Positions 1 to 8,909 of a stretch of 64,000 bases of DNA are shown piece after piece. Every line of letters begins with the position of its first letter. Positions within the stretch are counted from its first letter, which is position 1. The notes beneath the pieces were generated by a model. It was not told where the DNA came from. It saw nothing but the letters and a program-made list of their open reading frames with translations, and made no database searches. A program made the position numbers and the translations under genes. Source of the stretch: Rhodobacteraceae bacterium HLUCCA12. GTDB taxonomy: Bacteria > Pseudomonadota > Alphaproteobacteria > Rhodobacterales > Rhodobacteraceae. The DNA lies in the NCBI GenBank assembly GCA_001314715.1, contig LJSV01000003.1:1-64000 (forward strand). The letters run 5' to 3'.

Positions 1-56
1 CGCCGGAACGGGAGGCTCTGGGGCAGTAACTCATTGAAAACTATGGCATCAGAAAG

Positions 57-305
57 TTGAAGATAGCGAATTTACCCAATTTGCTGTCGAACTTCGGTGC
101 GACGCGCCGCTCGATCGAGGTGCTGGGCAAGTCCCGCGCCTTTCGCGCGCTGACCCGGCTCAGCAATGCCGCGATCGCCGCGCTGACGCTGATCTATGGC
201 CTTGCCCTGCAAATGCTGATGCTTGCGGCATCCTGGGCGGGCGGGCGATTGCTGAGGGCCATGACCCGCCCCCGCGCTGGACAGCCCCGCGCCCCGGTGT
301 CATGA
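57..305 (+). CDS. Small hypothetical membrane protein
   Basis: I do not recognise this 82-residue protein. It would start at a TTG codon with no clear ribosome binding site. The codons are strongly G/C-ending like the neighbours, which supports real coding. A hydrophobic stretch at about residues 38-62 suggests one membrane segment, and both ends are basic. It ends 22 bases before the universal stress protein and may be cotranscribed with it. Just upstream, a reading frame entering from the window edge closes at a TAA at 27-29, which may be the tail of a preceding gene, but too little is present to call it. Confidence 0.45.
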   Translation: MKIANLPNLLSNFGATRRSIEVLGKSRAFRALTRLSNAAIAALTLIYGLALQMLMLAASWAGGRLLRAMTRPRAGQPRAPVS

Positions 306-327
306 TACAACAAACAGGGAGCCATGA

Positions 328-783
328 ATGCGCAAGTTTCTCGTCGTTCTCGACGACAGCCGCGAATGCCTGAACGCCATCCGCTTTGCCGCGTTAAGGG
401 CGGCACATACCGGCGGTACGGTGCAGATCCTGTCGATCATCCCGCCCGAGGAATTCCAGCACTGGATCGGCGTCGCGGACCTGATGCGCGCCGAGGCGCG
501 CGAGCGGATCGAGGCTCATTTCGAAGTCTTTGCCAAATGGATGCGCGACCGTCAGAAAATCGACCCCGAACTTGTCATCCGCGAAGGCGAGCCCGTTGAC
601 GAAATTCTGGAACAGATCCGCGAAGACCCCGAGATCGGCATTCTGGTGCTGGGCGCGGGAACCGAACGATCGGGGCCGGGGCCTTTGGTGACGCAACTGA
701 CCCGCGGCGCCGGGTCGCTGCCGATTCCCATCACCATTGTGCCGGGGGGCCTGTCCAAGGAACGGATGGAATCGATCGCCTGA
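328..783 (+). CDS. Universal stress protein (UspA family)
   Basis: This 151-residue cytoplasmic protein is a single Usp domain. It opens with the typical strand-turn pattern FLVVLDDS and has near its end the ATP-binding-type glycine motif (LGAGTERSGPGPLVTQ, about residues 109-124), so it probably belongs to the nucleotide-binding class. Usp proteins are stress and starvation factors without a single defined reaction. A ribosome binding site (CAGGGAG) lies just before the ATG. It is followed after 69 bases by pyrF in the same direction. The family is secure; its specific role is unknown. Confidence 0.9.
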   Translation: MRKFLVVLDDSRECLNAIRFAALRAAHTGGTVQILSIIPPEEFQHWIGVADLMRAEARERIEAHFEVFAKWMRDRQKIDPELVIREGEPVDEILEQIREDPEIGILVLGAGTERSGPGPLVTQLTRGAGSLPIPITIVPGGLSKERMESIA

Positions 784-852
784 CGGGCCTTCGACGCTTG
801 CATCGATGCGGGTCAGACGTCAAAGAGGCGCCACAGCCGTGAAGGAGCGCCC

Positions 853-1560
853 ATGACCCTGCCAGCCGCCGATGACCGCCTGATCGTTGCCCTGGATGTG
901 CCAGACGTTCTGGCGGGGCTGGAACTGGTGCGGACGCTGGGTGACACGGTGTCGTTCTACAAGATCGGCCTGGGCATGCTGACCGGCGGCGGGTTGGCGC
1001 TGGCCAACGAGTTGAAGGCCGAATACGGCAAGCGCATCTTTCTGGATCTCAAGCTTTTCGACATCGGCGCGACGATCGAGGCGGCGGTGCGCGGGATCGC
1101 GCGTTTCGATCTGGATTTCCTGACCGTGCATGGCGATCCGCATGTGGTGCGCGCCGCCTGCGCCGGCGCGGCCGGTTCGAACCTGAAGATCCTTGCGGTG
1201 ACGATCCTGACGTCGCTGGACCGGCAGGATCTGGACGATGCCATGATCGTGCCCGGCGCAATGGGCGATCTGGTGGCGCATCGCGCCGCGCGCGCGCTGG
1301 AGGCCGGCGCGCACGGGGTCATCGCCAGCCCGCAGGAGGCCGCGCTGATCCGCGCCCTGCCCGAGTCGCGGGGCAAGCTGATCGTCACGCCCGGCGTGCG
1401 ACCGTCGGGCACCGAACGCGGCGATCAGAAACGCATCGCAACCCCGGCGGATGCCATTGCCGCGGGGGCGGATCATATCGTCGTGGGGCGGCCGGTCTGG
1501 CAGGCTAGTGACCCCGCCGCCGCGGCCCGTGCGATCCGCGCCGAGATGGCGGGGCGCTGA
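853..1560 (+). CDS. pyrF: Orotidine 5'-phosphate decarboxylase
   Basis: PyrF converts OMP to UMP, the last step of de novo pyrimidine synthesis, in the cytoplasm. The 235-residue length is normal. The catalytic D-x-K-x-x-D signature is present in FLDLKLFDIGATI (about residues 57-69), the phosphate-binding regions are VTPGVRP and ADHIVVGRPVW, and the N-terminal substrate aspartate is in IVALDVP. A good ribosome binding site (AAGGAG) precedes the ATG. Another gene of the pathway, carA, lies 54 kb away in this window, so the pathway is dispersed. Confidence 0.97.
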   Translation: MTLPAADDRLIVALDVPDVLAGLELVRTLGDTVSFYKIGLGMLTGGGLALANELKAEYGKRIFLDLKLFDIGATIEAAVRGIARFDLDFLTVHGDPHVVRAACAGAAGSNLKILAVTILTSLDRQDLDDAMIVPGAMGDLVAHRAARALEAGAHGVIASPQEAALIRALPESRGKLIVTPGVRPSGTERGDQKRIATPADAIAAGADHIVVGRPVWQASDPAAAARAIRAEMAGR

Positions 1561-1578
1561 ACGCGACCGGACAGCGCA

Positions 1579-2010
1579 TTATAGGCTGCGATCCAGCTTG
1601 GTCGACAGATGGATCAGGCTTTCGGACGATCGCACACCCGGCAATTCGCCGATCGCATCCAGCACCGTGTCCAGCGCGGATGTCGATGCGGCGGCGACCT
1701 GCAGCAACAGATCGCACCGCCCCGATGTCGTGTTGATTCGCTCGACCTCGGGGATGGCGCGCAGCCGCGTCAGGATCGCCGCCTGGTTGCGCGGCTCGAT
1801 CATCAAAAGGACGCTGGCCCGGATCAGGTTGGCCCGCGCGGCATCGCCCAGTTTCAAGGTGTAACCCGCAATCGCGCCCGAGCTCTCCAGCCGCTCCAGC
1901 CGCGATTGCACGGTCGAACGCGCCACCTTCAGCCGCCGCGCCAGGGTTGCAAGCGATACGCGCGCGTCCATCGTCAGCTGCGCCACAAGCGCCTTGTCCA
2001 GATCATCCAC
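1579..2010 (-). CDS. Lrp/AsnC family transcriptional regulator
   Basis: The 143-residue protein has an N-terminal helix-turn-helix of Lrp type (ARVSLATLARRLKVARSTVQ, about residues 17-36) and a C-terminal ligand-sensing RAM domain. Such proteins usually sense amino acids and form octamers. The likely start is a GTG preceded by AGGTGG. It is transcribed away from the ornithine-type decarboxylase gene with a shared 161-base control region, which makes that decarboxylase its most likely target besides itself. The ligand is not determinable from sequence. Confidence 0.9.
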   Translation of the reverse strand: MDDLDKALVAQLTMDARVSLATLARRLKVARSTVQSRLERLESSGAIAGYTLKLGDAARANLIRASVLLMIEPRNQAAILTRLRAIPEVERINTTSGRCDLLLQVAAASTSALDTVLDAIGELPGVRSSESLIHLSTKLDRSL

Positions 2011-2025
2011 CAGCCACCTGTCGAT

Positions 2026-2061
2026 TTGACGAAATTTCTGTCATTATATAGTAGTATTTCG
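2026..2061. promoter_or_regulatory. Divergent control region with inverted repeat
   Basis: The arms CGAAAT (2030-2035) and ATTTCG (2056-2061) flank an A/T-rich core unusual for this genome. TTGACG (2026-2031) followed by TATATAGTAG (2045-2054) resembles a -35/-10 pair directed toward the decarboxylase. The A/T-rich core within a dyad is typical of Lrp-type operators, so this may be the site of the neighbouring regulator. The assignment is inferred. Confidence 0.4.
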
Positions 2062-2171
2062 GCGAAAGAAGCCTTTTGATCGGTGAAAATGTCGCCTAGA
2101 TGCGCGATCCTGTTCTACATTGCCGGGACCGGCCCGGACACGATGAACAGCTTTGGTGAAAGGAAGCGCCA

Positions 2172-3335
2172 ATGGGAATCTCTGAAACGATCTGGGCCGA
2201 CCCCGTCGAATTCCTGCGATCCCTCAACCCCAACGATCCGGTTCTGTTCCTGTCGCCGGCGGCCTTGCAGGCGCAGGCTCGGCGGTTTCAGGACGGGTTT
2301 CCGGGTCTTGTGACCTATGCCGTCAAGGCCAACCCCGAGGAAGCGGTGATCGCCAACCTGGCAGCCGCCGGGATCACCGCCTTCGACGTGGCCTCGCCGG
2401 TCGAGATCGCGCTGATCCGCCGGCTGGTTCCCGACGCCGCGCTGCACTACAACAACCCGGTGCGCGCCGGGCATGAAATCGACTTCGCGGTGCGCCATGA
2501 CGTGGCCAGCTATTCGGTCGATTCGCTCAGCGAGCTGGACAAGCTTTTCGCGGCGGTCCCGACCCAGCGCGCCAATGGCACCACGGTCGAGATATCGGCG
2601 CGGTTCAAGCTGCCGGTGGCCGGGGCCACCTATGATTTCGGCGCCAAGTTCGGCGCGACCGAGGAACGCGCGACCGAAATCCTGCACGCGATCGCGAACC
2701 GGGGCTATACCCCGTCTCTGACCTTTCATCCCGGCACCCAATGCACCGATCCCGCCGCCTGGGACGCCTATATCCGCGCCGCGGCCCGCATCGGGGCGGC
2801 CGCCGGAGTGACGGTGGCACGGCTCAATGTCGGCGGCGGCTTTCCCTCGCAGCGGCATTCGGGCGAAACCCCCTCGCTGGACGCGATCTTCCGGCTGATT
2901 GGCCGCGTCACGTCCGAGGCCTTTGGCGCCGATGCCCCGCAGCAACTGGTCTGCGAACCCGGACGCGGCATGGTCGCTGACAGTTTCGCCCTGCTGGCGC
3001 GCGTCAAGGCCGTGCGCGACGACGCGCATGTCTTTCTCAATGACGGGGTGTATGGCGCGCTGGCCGAATTGCCCTTGATGGGGATGATGGACCGGATCGC
3101 GGTCTTTTCGCCTCAGGGGCAGCCGCGGCAGGGCGAGGCGCGCGCGCGTGTGATCTTTGGCCCGACCTGCGACAGCGTCGACCGTCTGCCGGGCGAGACA
3201 TTGCTGCCAGGCGACCTGGAAGAAGGCGATTATCTGATCATTCAGGGCATGGGCGCCTATTCGGTGGTTACCAACACCCGGTTCAACGGCTTTGGCGCCC
3301 TGAGCCTGCACCTGGTGCTGCATCTGGACATCTGA
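2172..3335 (+). CDS. Ornithine (diaminoacid) decarboxylase, PLP fold III
   Basis: This 387-residue enzyme has the eukaryotic-type ornithine decarboxylase fold. The PLP lysine is K52 in YAVKAN, the phosphate-binding motif is EPGR, and the substrate-side cysteine is C333 in GPTCDSVD. It should decarboxylate ornithine, perhaps also lysine, to make putrescine or cadaverine for polyamine synthesis. Alanine-racemase-fold relatives such as diaminopimelate decarboxylase lack this GPTCD pattern. The ATG is preceded by GAAAGGAAG. The leader of about 110 bases contains hairpin potential around 2123-2137. It is divergent from an Lrp regulator. Confidence 0.9.
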   Translation: MGISETIWADPVEFLRSLNPNDPVLFLSPAALQAQARRFQDGFPGLVTYAVKANPEEAVIANLAAAGITAFDVASPVEIALIRRLVPDAALHYNNPVRAGHEIDFAVRHDVASYSVDSLSELDKLFAAVPTQRANGTTVEISARFKLPVAGATYDFGAKFGATEERATEILHAIANRGYTPSLTFHPGTQCTDPAAWDAYIRAAARIGAAAGVTVARLNVGGGFPSQRHSGETPSLDAIFRLIGRVTSEAFGADAPQQLVCEPGRGMVADSFALLARVKAVRDDAHVFLNDGVYGALAELPLMGMMDRIAVFSPQGQPRQGEARARVIFGPTCDSVDRLPGETLLPGDLEEGDYLIIQGMGAYSVVTNTRFNGFGALSLHLVLHLDI

Positions 3336-3454
3336 GCGTCGTCGAAGGGCGCAGGGACCGGTCCTCCGCTCTGATGAAAACCGTCGGGCGGGCCGGGTGC
3401 CCTTGCCCCTGCGCGCGTGGTGACTATCCTGCCCCCCGAAACAGGAGGGATGGC

Positions 3455-5752
3455 ATGCGCGCATTCGGCAAATCGCAGGGCGGCACGCGCCGCGAGGATC
3501 TTCGCTTTCTCAGGGGCGAGGGCCGCTATCTGGCAGACACGCTGCCCGAGGGTGCGCTGCACGCGGCCTTTTTGCGCGCGCCCGTCGCCCATGGACGCAT
3601 CACCGAGCTGGATATCGAACAGGCGCGTGCCATGCCGGGCGTGCACGGCCTCTGGACGGCAGCCGAGATGGCGAAGGCGGGCGTGACTGAGTCGCTCTGG
3701 TGCGTCAGTGCGCGAGACCGGCGCGGGCAAGTCGGCGCCGCACCGCACCGTCCGGTTCTGGCCGACGGGATCATGCGTCACATGGGCGAGGCCGTCGCAA
3801 TGGTCGTTGCCGACAGCCCGGCCGCGGCGCTGGACGCGATCGAGGCGATCATGCTCGATTTCGAGGACTTGCCGGTGCAGCTGGCGCTGGAACCCGGCGA
3901 CTCGGCCATTCACCCCGAGGCCCCCGGAAACCTCGCCTATGACTGGGCATTGGGTGATGCCCAGGCGGTCGATGCCGCCTTTGCCCGCGCGGCCCATGTC
4001 ACCCGCCTGACGGTGCGGCAAAACCGGCTCATGGCCGCCAGCATGGAGCCGCGCGCGGCCTGCGCCGAATGGGACGGCAAGCGCCTGCACATGGCCTTCA
4101 ACGGCCAGGGCGTCTGGACCATGAAACGCGAACTGGCGCGGATGCTGTCACTCGCGCCCGAGGACATTCGCGTCACCAACCCCGATGTCGGCGGCAGCTT
4201 CGGCATGAAGGCGATGGTCTATCCCGAACATTTCGCCATCGCCCAGGCGGCGCGTGAGCTGGGCAGGCCGGTCGCCTGGATTTCCGACCGGGCCGAGGCC
4301 ATGTTGTCGGACAATGGCGCGCGCGATCTGACCAGCACCGCCGAAATGGCTTTCGACGACAGGCAGCGCGTGATCGGCTACCGGGTCTTCACGCGGTCGA
4401 ACCTGGGTGCCTACAATTCCCAGTTCGCGCAGAACATCCAGTCCGAACTGTTCTCGAAAGTGTTCACCGGGGTCTATGACATTCCGGCGGCGCATCTGCA
4501 TGTGCAGGGCATCTATACCAACACCACCCCCGTCGATGCCTATCGCGGCGCCGGCCGCCCCGAGGCGATCACCCTGATCGAACGGGTGATGGACACGGCC
4601 GCGCGCGAGATGGGTATGTCGCCGTTCGATCTGCGGCGGCGCAACTTCATCGCCCCGCACAGCTTTCCCTACCAGACCCTCTCGGGGCTCGCTTATGATG
4701 TCGGCGATTTCGCGCGGGTTCTCGAGCGTGCCGAAGCGGCGGGCGATGTCGCCGGCTTCAACGATCGCCGCAGCGAAAGCGCGTCGCGGGGCATGTTGCG
4801 CGGGCTCGGGCTCGCCTATTACATCGAATCGATCCTGGGCGAGGATTCCGAAACCGCGGCGATCGCCTTCCAGCCCGATGGCTCTGTCGATCTGCTGGTC
4901 GGGACGCAATCCAATGGCCAGGGTCATGAGACGGTCTTTGCCCGTTACCTGGCCGATCTGACCGGGCTCGAGGAAGACAGCATCACCGTGGTCCAGGGCG
5001 ACAGCGATCGCATCGCGCGCGGTGGCGGCACCGGCGGGTCGCGCTCGGTCACGGTGCAATCAGTCGCCACGCATGCCACGGTCGAACAGATGGTCGAAAT
5101 CTTCGCCACATTCTTGCAAGACGCGCTCGATGCCGGCCCCTTCGCCTTCGAAGACGGCATCTTTCATGCCCCCGGCACCAACCACCGTCTGACCCTGGTC
5201 GAGGCCGTCGCGCTGGCGCGCGATCACGGGCGCGACGATCTGATGCGCCATGAAAAACGCATCCAGCTGCCCGGGCGCTCGTTTCCCAACGGCGCCCATC
5301 TGTGCGAGGTCGAGATCGACCCGGAAACCGGCGCCCTGTCACTGGATCGCTACTTCGCCTTCGATGATTTCGGCAATCTCATGAACCCGATGCTGGTCGA
5401 GGGGCAGGTCCATGGCGGCGTCGCGCAGGGGTTCGGCCAGGCGGTCTGCGAAGAGGCGGTTTTCGACGCCAGTGGCCAGCTTCTGACCGGCAGCTTCATG
5501 GACTACGCGATGCCGCGCAGTACCGACCTGCCGATGTTCGGGTTCGAAAACCTGCCCACCCCGTCAGTGAACAACCCGCTGGGCATGAAAGGCTGCGGCG
5601 AGGCCGGAACGGTCGCCGCGATGGCCGCGATCTCGAACGCCGCGCTTGATGCGCTCTGGCCCCGCGGCGTCCGGCATGTCGACATGCCCCTGACCCCGCT
5701 CAGGATCTGGACATGGCTGCAACAGGCGGAAAAAGCGTCGGGCGCGGGCTGA
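3455..5752 (+). CDS. Molybdenum hydroxylase large subunit (xanthine/aldehyde dehydrogenase family)
   Basis: This 765-residue protein has the two-part Mo-binding subunit architecture of xanthine dehydrogenase, aldehyde oxidase and form II CO-dehydrogenase-like enzymes. Visible motifs are the cofactor-contacting GQGHET (about residue 488), AYRGAGR at residues 362-368, and the catalytic glutamate E716 in GCGEAG. The AYRGAGR loop lacks the cysteine of true CO dehydrogenase (AYxCSFR), so CO oxidation is unlikely and the substrate is unknown. The start chosen has an AGGAGGGA site 4 bases upstream. Neither the FAD subunit nor the 2Fe-2S subunit is encoded nearby, so the enzyme must borrow partners from elsewhere or function differently. 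Confidence 0.88.
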   Translation: MRAFGKSQGGTRREDLRFLRGEGRYLADTLPEGALHAAFLRAPVAHGRITELDIEQARAMPGVHGLWTAAEMAKAGVTESLWCVSARDRRGQVGAAPHRPVLADGIMRHMGEAVAMVVADSPAAALDAIEAIMLDFEDLPVQLALEPGDSAIHPEAPGNLAYDWALGDAQAVDAAFARAAHVTRLTVRQNRLMAASMEPRAACAEWDGKRLHMAFNGQGVWTMKRELARMLSLAPEDIRVTNPDVGGSFGMKAMVYPEHFAIAQAARELGRPVAWISDRAEAMLSDNGARDLTSTAEMAFDDRQRVIGYRVFTRSNLGAYNSQFAQNIQSELFSKVFTGVYDIPAAHLHVQGIYTNTTPVDAYRGAGRPEAITLIERVMDTAAREMGMSPFDLRRRNFIAPHSFPYQTLSGLAYDVGDFARVLERAEAAGDVAGFNDRRSESASRGMLRGLGLAYYIESILGEDSETAAIAFQPDGSVDLLVGTQSNGQGHETVFARYLADLTGLEEDSITVVQGDSDRIARGGGTGGSRSVTVQSVATHATVEQMVEIFATFLQDALDAGPFAFEDGIFHAPGTNHRLTLVEAVALARDHGRDDLMRHEKRIQLPGRSFPNGAHLCEVEIDPETGALSLDRYFAFDDFGNLMNPMLVEGQVHGGVAQGFGQAVCEEAVFDASGQLLTGSFMDYAMPRSTDLPMFGFENLPTPSVNNPLGMKGCGEAGTVAAMAAISNAALDALWPRGVRHVDMPLTPLRIWTWLQQAEKASGAG

Positions 5753-5767
5753 AGATCGCCGCGCCCC

Positions 5768-5830
5768 TTCATCTTGCCGAAAATACGCTGGGGGGTGAAT
5801 TGGCGCAGCCAAGAGGGGGCAACGCCCCCC
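5768..5830 (+). repeat. Intergenic G-rich repeat, copy A
   Basis: The element reads in order: A/T-rich head (TTGCCGAAAATAC), GGGGGGTGAATTGGC, and GGGGGC-AAC-GCCCCC hairpin (5815-5829). Similar elements lie at 32072-32136 (inverted), 32154-32214 and 54010-54081. It lies between the convergent ends of the hydroxylase and prfC genes, where the GC hairpin could act as a transcription stop, although no T-run follows. Confidence 0.7.
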
Positions 5831-5847
5831 TGCGACCCTGTCGCCGA

Positions 5848-7455
5848 TCAGACCATCATTTCCTTGGTCGCGGTCAGTTGAACATCCGGGTAGTCGCGGA
5901 TCGCGCGATCGATATCCCATTGCAGCCGCGTCAGATAGACCAGATCGCCGTCATGGTCGGTGGCGATATGGGCCTTGTTTGCCGCGACAAAGGCTTCGAC
6001 CTTGGGCTTGTCGCCGGCAACCCAGCGCGCCGAGGTGAATTGCGAGCCTTCAAAGCGCACGGGCAGGCCGTATTCCAGCTCGATGCGGCTGGCCAGCACC
6101 TCGAACTGCAATGCGCCGACGACACCGACAATGAAGCCCGACCCGTAGGTCGGCTTGAACACCTTGGCCGCGCCCTCTTCGGCGAACTGCATCAGAGCCT
6201 TTTCCAGGTGTTTTGCCTTCATCGGATCGCCCGCCCGGCAGGTTCGCAGCAGTTCCGGCGCGAATGACGGGATACCGGTAAAGCGCAGCGCCTCGCCCTC
6301 GGTCAGCGTGTCGCCGATGCGCAACTGTCCGTGATTGGGGATGCCGATGATATCGCCTGCCCAGGCCTCCTCGGTCAGTTCGCGGTCCGAGGCCAGGAAG
6401 AGAACCGGGTTCGACACCGCCATCGTCTTGCCCGCACGCACATGCAGCAACTTCATCCCGCGGTGAAAATGCCCCGAGGCCAGGCGCAGGAACGCGACGC
6501 GGTCGCGATGCTTGGGGTCCATGTTGGCCTGAACCTTGAAGACAAAGCCGGTCACCGCCGTTTCCTCGGGGGCGACATCGCGCTTGTCGGTGTGCAGCAC
6601 CTGTGGCGGCGGGCCGTAGTCGGCCATGCCCTGCATCAGCTCGCGCACGCCAAAGCTGTTGATCGCCGAGCCGAACCAGATCGGCGTCATCGACCCGTTG
6701 AGAACCGCCTCGCGGTCGAATTCCGGCAACAGGCCGCGCGCCATCTCCAGCTCGTCGCGCAGTTGCGCCAGCAGGTCGGCTGGCACATGCGCGGCCAGTT
6801 CCGGGTCGTCCAGCCCCTCGATGCGGATACTTTCTGCGACCCGGTTGCGATCGGCGCGGTCCATCAGCTCAAGCCGGTCGTTCAGGATGTCGTAACACCC
6901 GATGAATTCCCGCCCCTGCCCGATCGGCCAGGACGCCGGCGTCACGTCGATGGCCAGGTTTTCCTGGATCTCGTCGATGATCTCGAAGGTTTCGCGCGCC
7001 TCGCGGTCCATCTTGTTGCAAAATGTCAGGATCGGCAGATCGCGCAACCGGCACACTTCGAACAGTTTGCGGGTCTGGCTTTCCACGCCCTTGGCCCCGT
7101 CGATGACCATGATCGCGGCATCGACGGCCGTCAGCGTGCGATAGGTGTCCTCGGAAAAGTCGCTATGGCCCGGCGTATCGACCAGATTGAACCGAAAGCG
7201 GTCGAAATCGAACGACATGGCCGAGGCCGAGACGGATATGCCGCGGTCCTTTTCCATCTGCATGAAATCCGACCGCGTGCGCCGGGCCTCGCCCTTGGCG
7301 CGCACCTGCCCGGCCATCTGGATCGCGCCACCGTAAAGCAGGAACTTCTCGGTCAGCGTGGTCTTGCCCGCATCGGGGTGCGAAATGATCGCAAAGGTGC
7401 GACGCCGCGCGATTTCGGTCGGCAAGGAGGGGCGGTTGTGCGACGTGTCCAGCAT
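5848..7455 (-). CDS. prfC: Peptide chain release factor 3
   Basis: RF3 is the GTPase that recycles release factors RF1 and RF2 from the ribosome after termination. The 535-residue protein has all GTPase motifs: G1 HPDAGKTT (about residues 26-33), G3 DTPGHSDF, and G4 NKMDRE, followed by the RF3 domain II and C-terminal domain. The ISHPDAGKT form separates it from EF-G and TypA. It is preceded on the same strand by a membrane protein gene ending 15 bases upstream, so the two may be cotranscribed. Confidence 0.97.
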   Translation of the reverse strand: MLDTSHNRPSLPTEIARRRTFAIISHPDAGKTTLTEKFLLYGGAIQMAGQVRAKGEARRTRSDFMQMEKDRGISVSASAMSFDFDRFRFNLVDTPGHSDFSEDTYRTLTAVDAAIMVIDGAKGVESQTRKLFEVCRLRDLPILTFCNKMDREARETFEIIDEIQENLAIDVTPASWPIGQGREFIGCYDILNDRLELMDRADRNRVAESIRIEGLDDPELAAHVPADLLAQLRDELEMARGLLPEFDREAVLNGSMTPIWFGSAINSFGVRELMQGMADYGPPPQVLHTDKRDVAPEETAVTGFVFKVQANMDPKHRDRVAFLRLASGHFHRGMKLLHVRAGKTMAVSNPVLFLASDRELTEEAWAGDIIGIPNHGQLRIGDTLTEGEALRFTGIPSFAPELLRTCRAGDPMKAKHLEKALMQFAEEGAAKVFKPTYGSGFIVGVVGALQFEVLASRIELEYGLPVRFEGSQFTSARWVAGDKPKVEAFVAANKAHIATDHDGDLVYLTRLQWDIDRAIRDYPDVQLTATKEMMV

Positions 7456-7470
7456 GGGGCGGCGTATAGG

Positions 7471-8823
7471 TCAGCGCCCGCCGCCCGGCAAGGGGCCAGA
7501 TGACGGCGATGGGTGCGACCCCCGCCCCCATAACCCGCGCGCCGCCGCCCACAGCATCAGGCAGCCATAGAGCCACAAGAGCGGGTGGATCGTGAAGCGC
7601 ATGCGCTCTTGCTCGCTGCCGTTGGCGCCATGGGCAAGCCCGAAAAACAGCACGACGAAAACCGCCATCACGCCCAGGAACCGGCGCTCCAATGGATTGC
7701 GGCTGCGCCCCATGCGCCAAAGCATGAACGCCAGCACCGCCAGATTGAAGCCCAGCACCCCCAGCCGCGTCGCGACCGCCACGGGGCGCAAACTGCCGTC
7801 GGATGCGCGTATCTCGGTCTGCCTCAGCAGGATCGGATACCGATCCCAGTTGGGCGGATCGAAGATATAATCGCTGGGCCGCAGCGACAGCGCCGAAATC
7901 ACCTGGCGCAGCCGGTCGCGGGCATAGGTCAGCGGCTGCGCCCGGATACGCTCCAGCGCCGCATCGCGACAGGCGGCGGAATAGGCGATCATGCGTGGAT
8001 CGTTGAACATGCTGCCCAGATGCCCGTCTGGCTGGCCATGCAACGCGATGTAGTCGCTGAAGCCGCAGCCATCGACACCGCCGGGCGCGACCTGCGACAG
8101 GTTCAGCCCCAGCCAGCTTCCGGCGCCGAAGAAACCGAACCGCACCTGGTTCTTGATCGCCGGGGCCAGCGACAGCAACAGCGCGACCGCGGCCATGATG
8201 AGGGCTGCGCGCGGCGCGGGCCGCGCCGCGACCAGCACCGCCGCCAGAACCACCAGCACGAACACCGGGTGAAACAGCGTCCAGGTCCAGGACAGCGTGA
8301 CCAGCGCGCCCGCAAGCACCGCCAGCGACACCAGGCCGCGGTCGTCCAGCCACCGCAGCAGCGCCCAGGCGAACACGGCAAACAGAAAGGCCGTCAGTTG
8401 TGGATAGAACAGATAATTCTCGTAATAGATCGCCGCCGGGCTGAGACTGAAACCCAGGGCAATCAACGCCGCCGCGCCACGATGGCGCAACAGCCGCCTT
8501 CCCAGCGCATAGAGCAGCAGGAAAAGCCCCATGCTCAACACCAGGTGCAGCCCGTGCAGCACTCTGGCCGCGCAATCGACGCGCGCGTCGCAGGCGATCG
8601 ACGCCAGGCCGATCACCCCGTTCCAAAGCGGCGGCTGGGCATGCAGATCGACCAGGCTGCCCACCAGGTCCGCACGCAAATCGGCCAGCGACAGATGCTG
8701 CCAATGAAGGTCAAGAACGTCGGGGTCGGGTGCAATCCCCAACCCGAATGCGACCACCGCCCGGTTGAGCAGGATCATCGCCAGACACAGGGAAAGAACT
8801 GGAAAATCATGCCGTGTGTTCAT
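7471..8823 (-). CDS. Polytopic membrane protein, GT-C glycosyltransferase-like
   Basis: This 450-residue protein is mostly hydrophobic helices, about ten in number. After the first helix it has an acidic PDPDV element and then HAQPPLWN, resembling the first external loop of lipid-linked-sugar transferases of the PMT/ArnT (GT-C) class. The C-terminal third has further helices and a short basic tail. This suggests a membrane enzyme transferring sugar from a lipid carrier to an envelope acceptor, but the donor and acceptor are unknown and the similarity is only topological. The ATG at 8823 has no good ribosome binding site; a TTG one codon earlier is possible. Confidence 0.65.
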   Translation of the reverse strand: MNTRHDFPVLSLCLAMILLNRAVVAFGLGIAPDPDVLDLHWQHLSLADLRADLVGSLVDLHAQPPLWNGVIGLASIACDARVDCAARVLHGLHLVLSMGLFLLLYALGRRLLRHRGAAALIALGFSLSPAAIYYENYLFYPQLTAFLFAVFAWALLRWLDDRGLVSLAVLAGALVTLSWTWTLFHPVFVLVVLAAVLVAARPAPRAALIMAAVALLLSLAPAIKNQVRFGFFGAGSWLGLNLSQVAPGGVDGCGFSDYIALHGQPDGHLGSMFNDPRMIAYSAACRDAALERIRAQPLTYARDRLRQVISALSLRPSDYIFDPPNWDRYPILLRQTEIRASDGSLRPVAVATRLGVLGFNLAVLAFMLWRMGRSRNPLERRFLGVMAVFVVLFFGLAHGANGSEQERMRFTIHPLLWLYGCLMLWAAARGLWGRGSHPSPSSGPLPGGGR

Positions 8824-8909
8824 CAACAGAGCATCGGCAGGATTTCACGCATCTGTCAATTGCGACCGAAGCCGCACACCAGTCGCCGCGCCGGACGGTT
8901 CCGGGTGGC

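Noticed and set aside
3455-5752. Carbon monoxide dehydrogenase large subunit (CoxL)
   Set aside because: The active-site loop is AYRGAGR, without the cysteine needed for the Mo-Cu site of true CO dehydrogenase.
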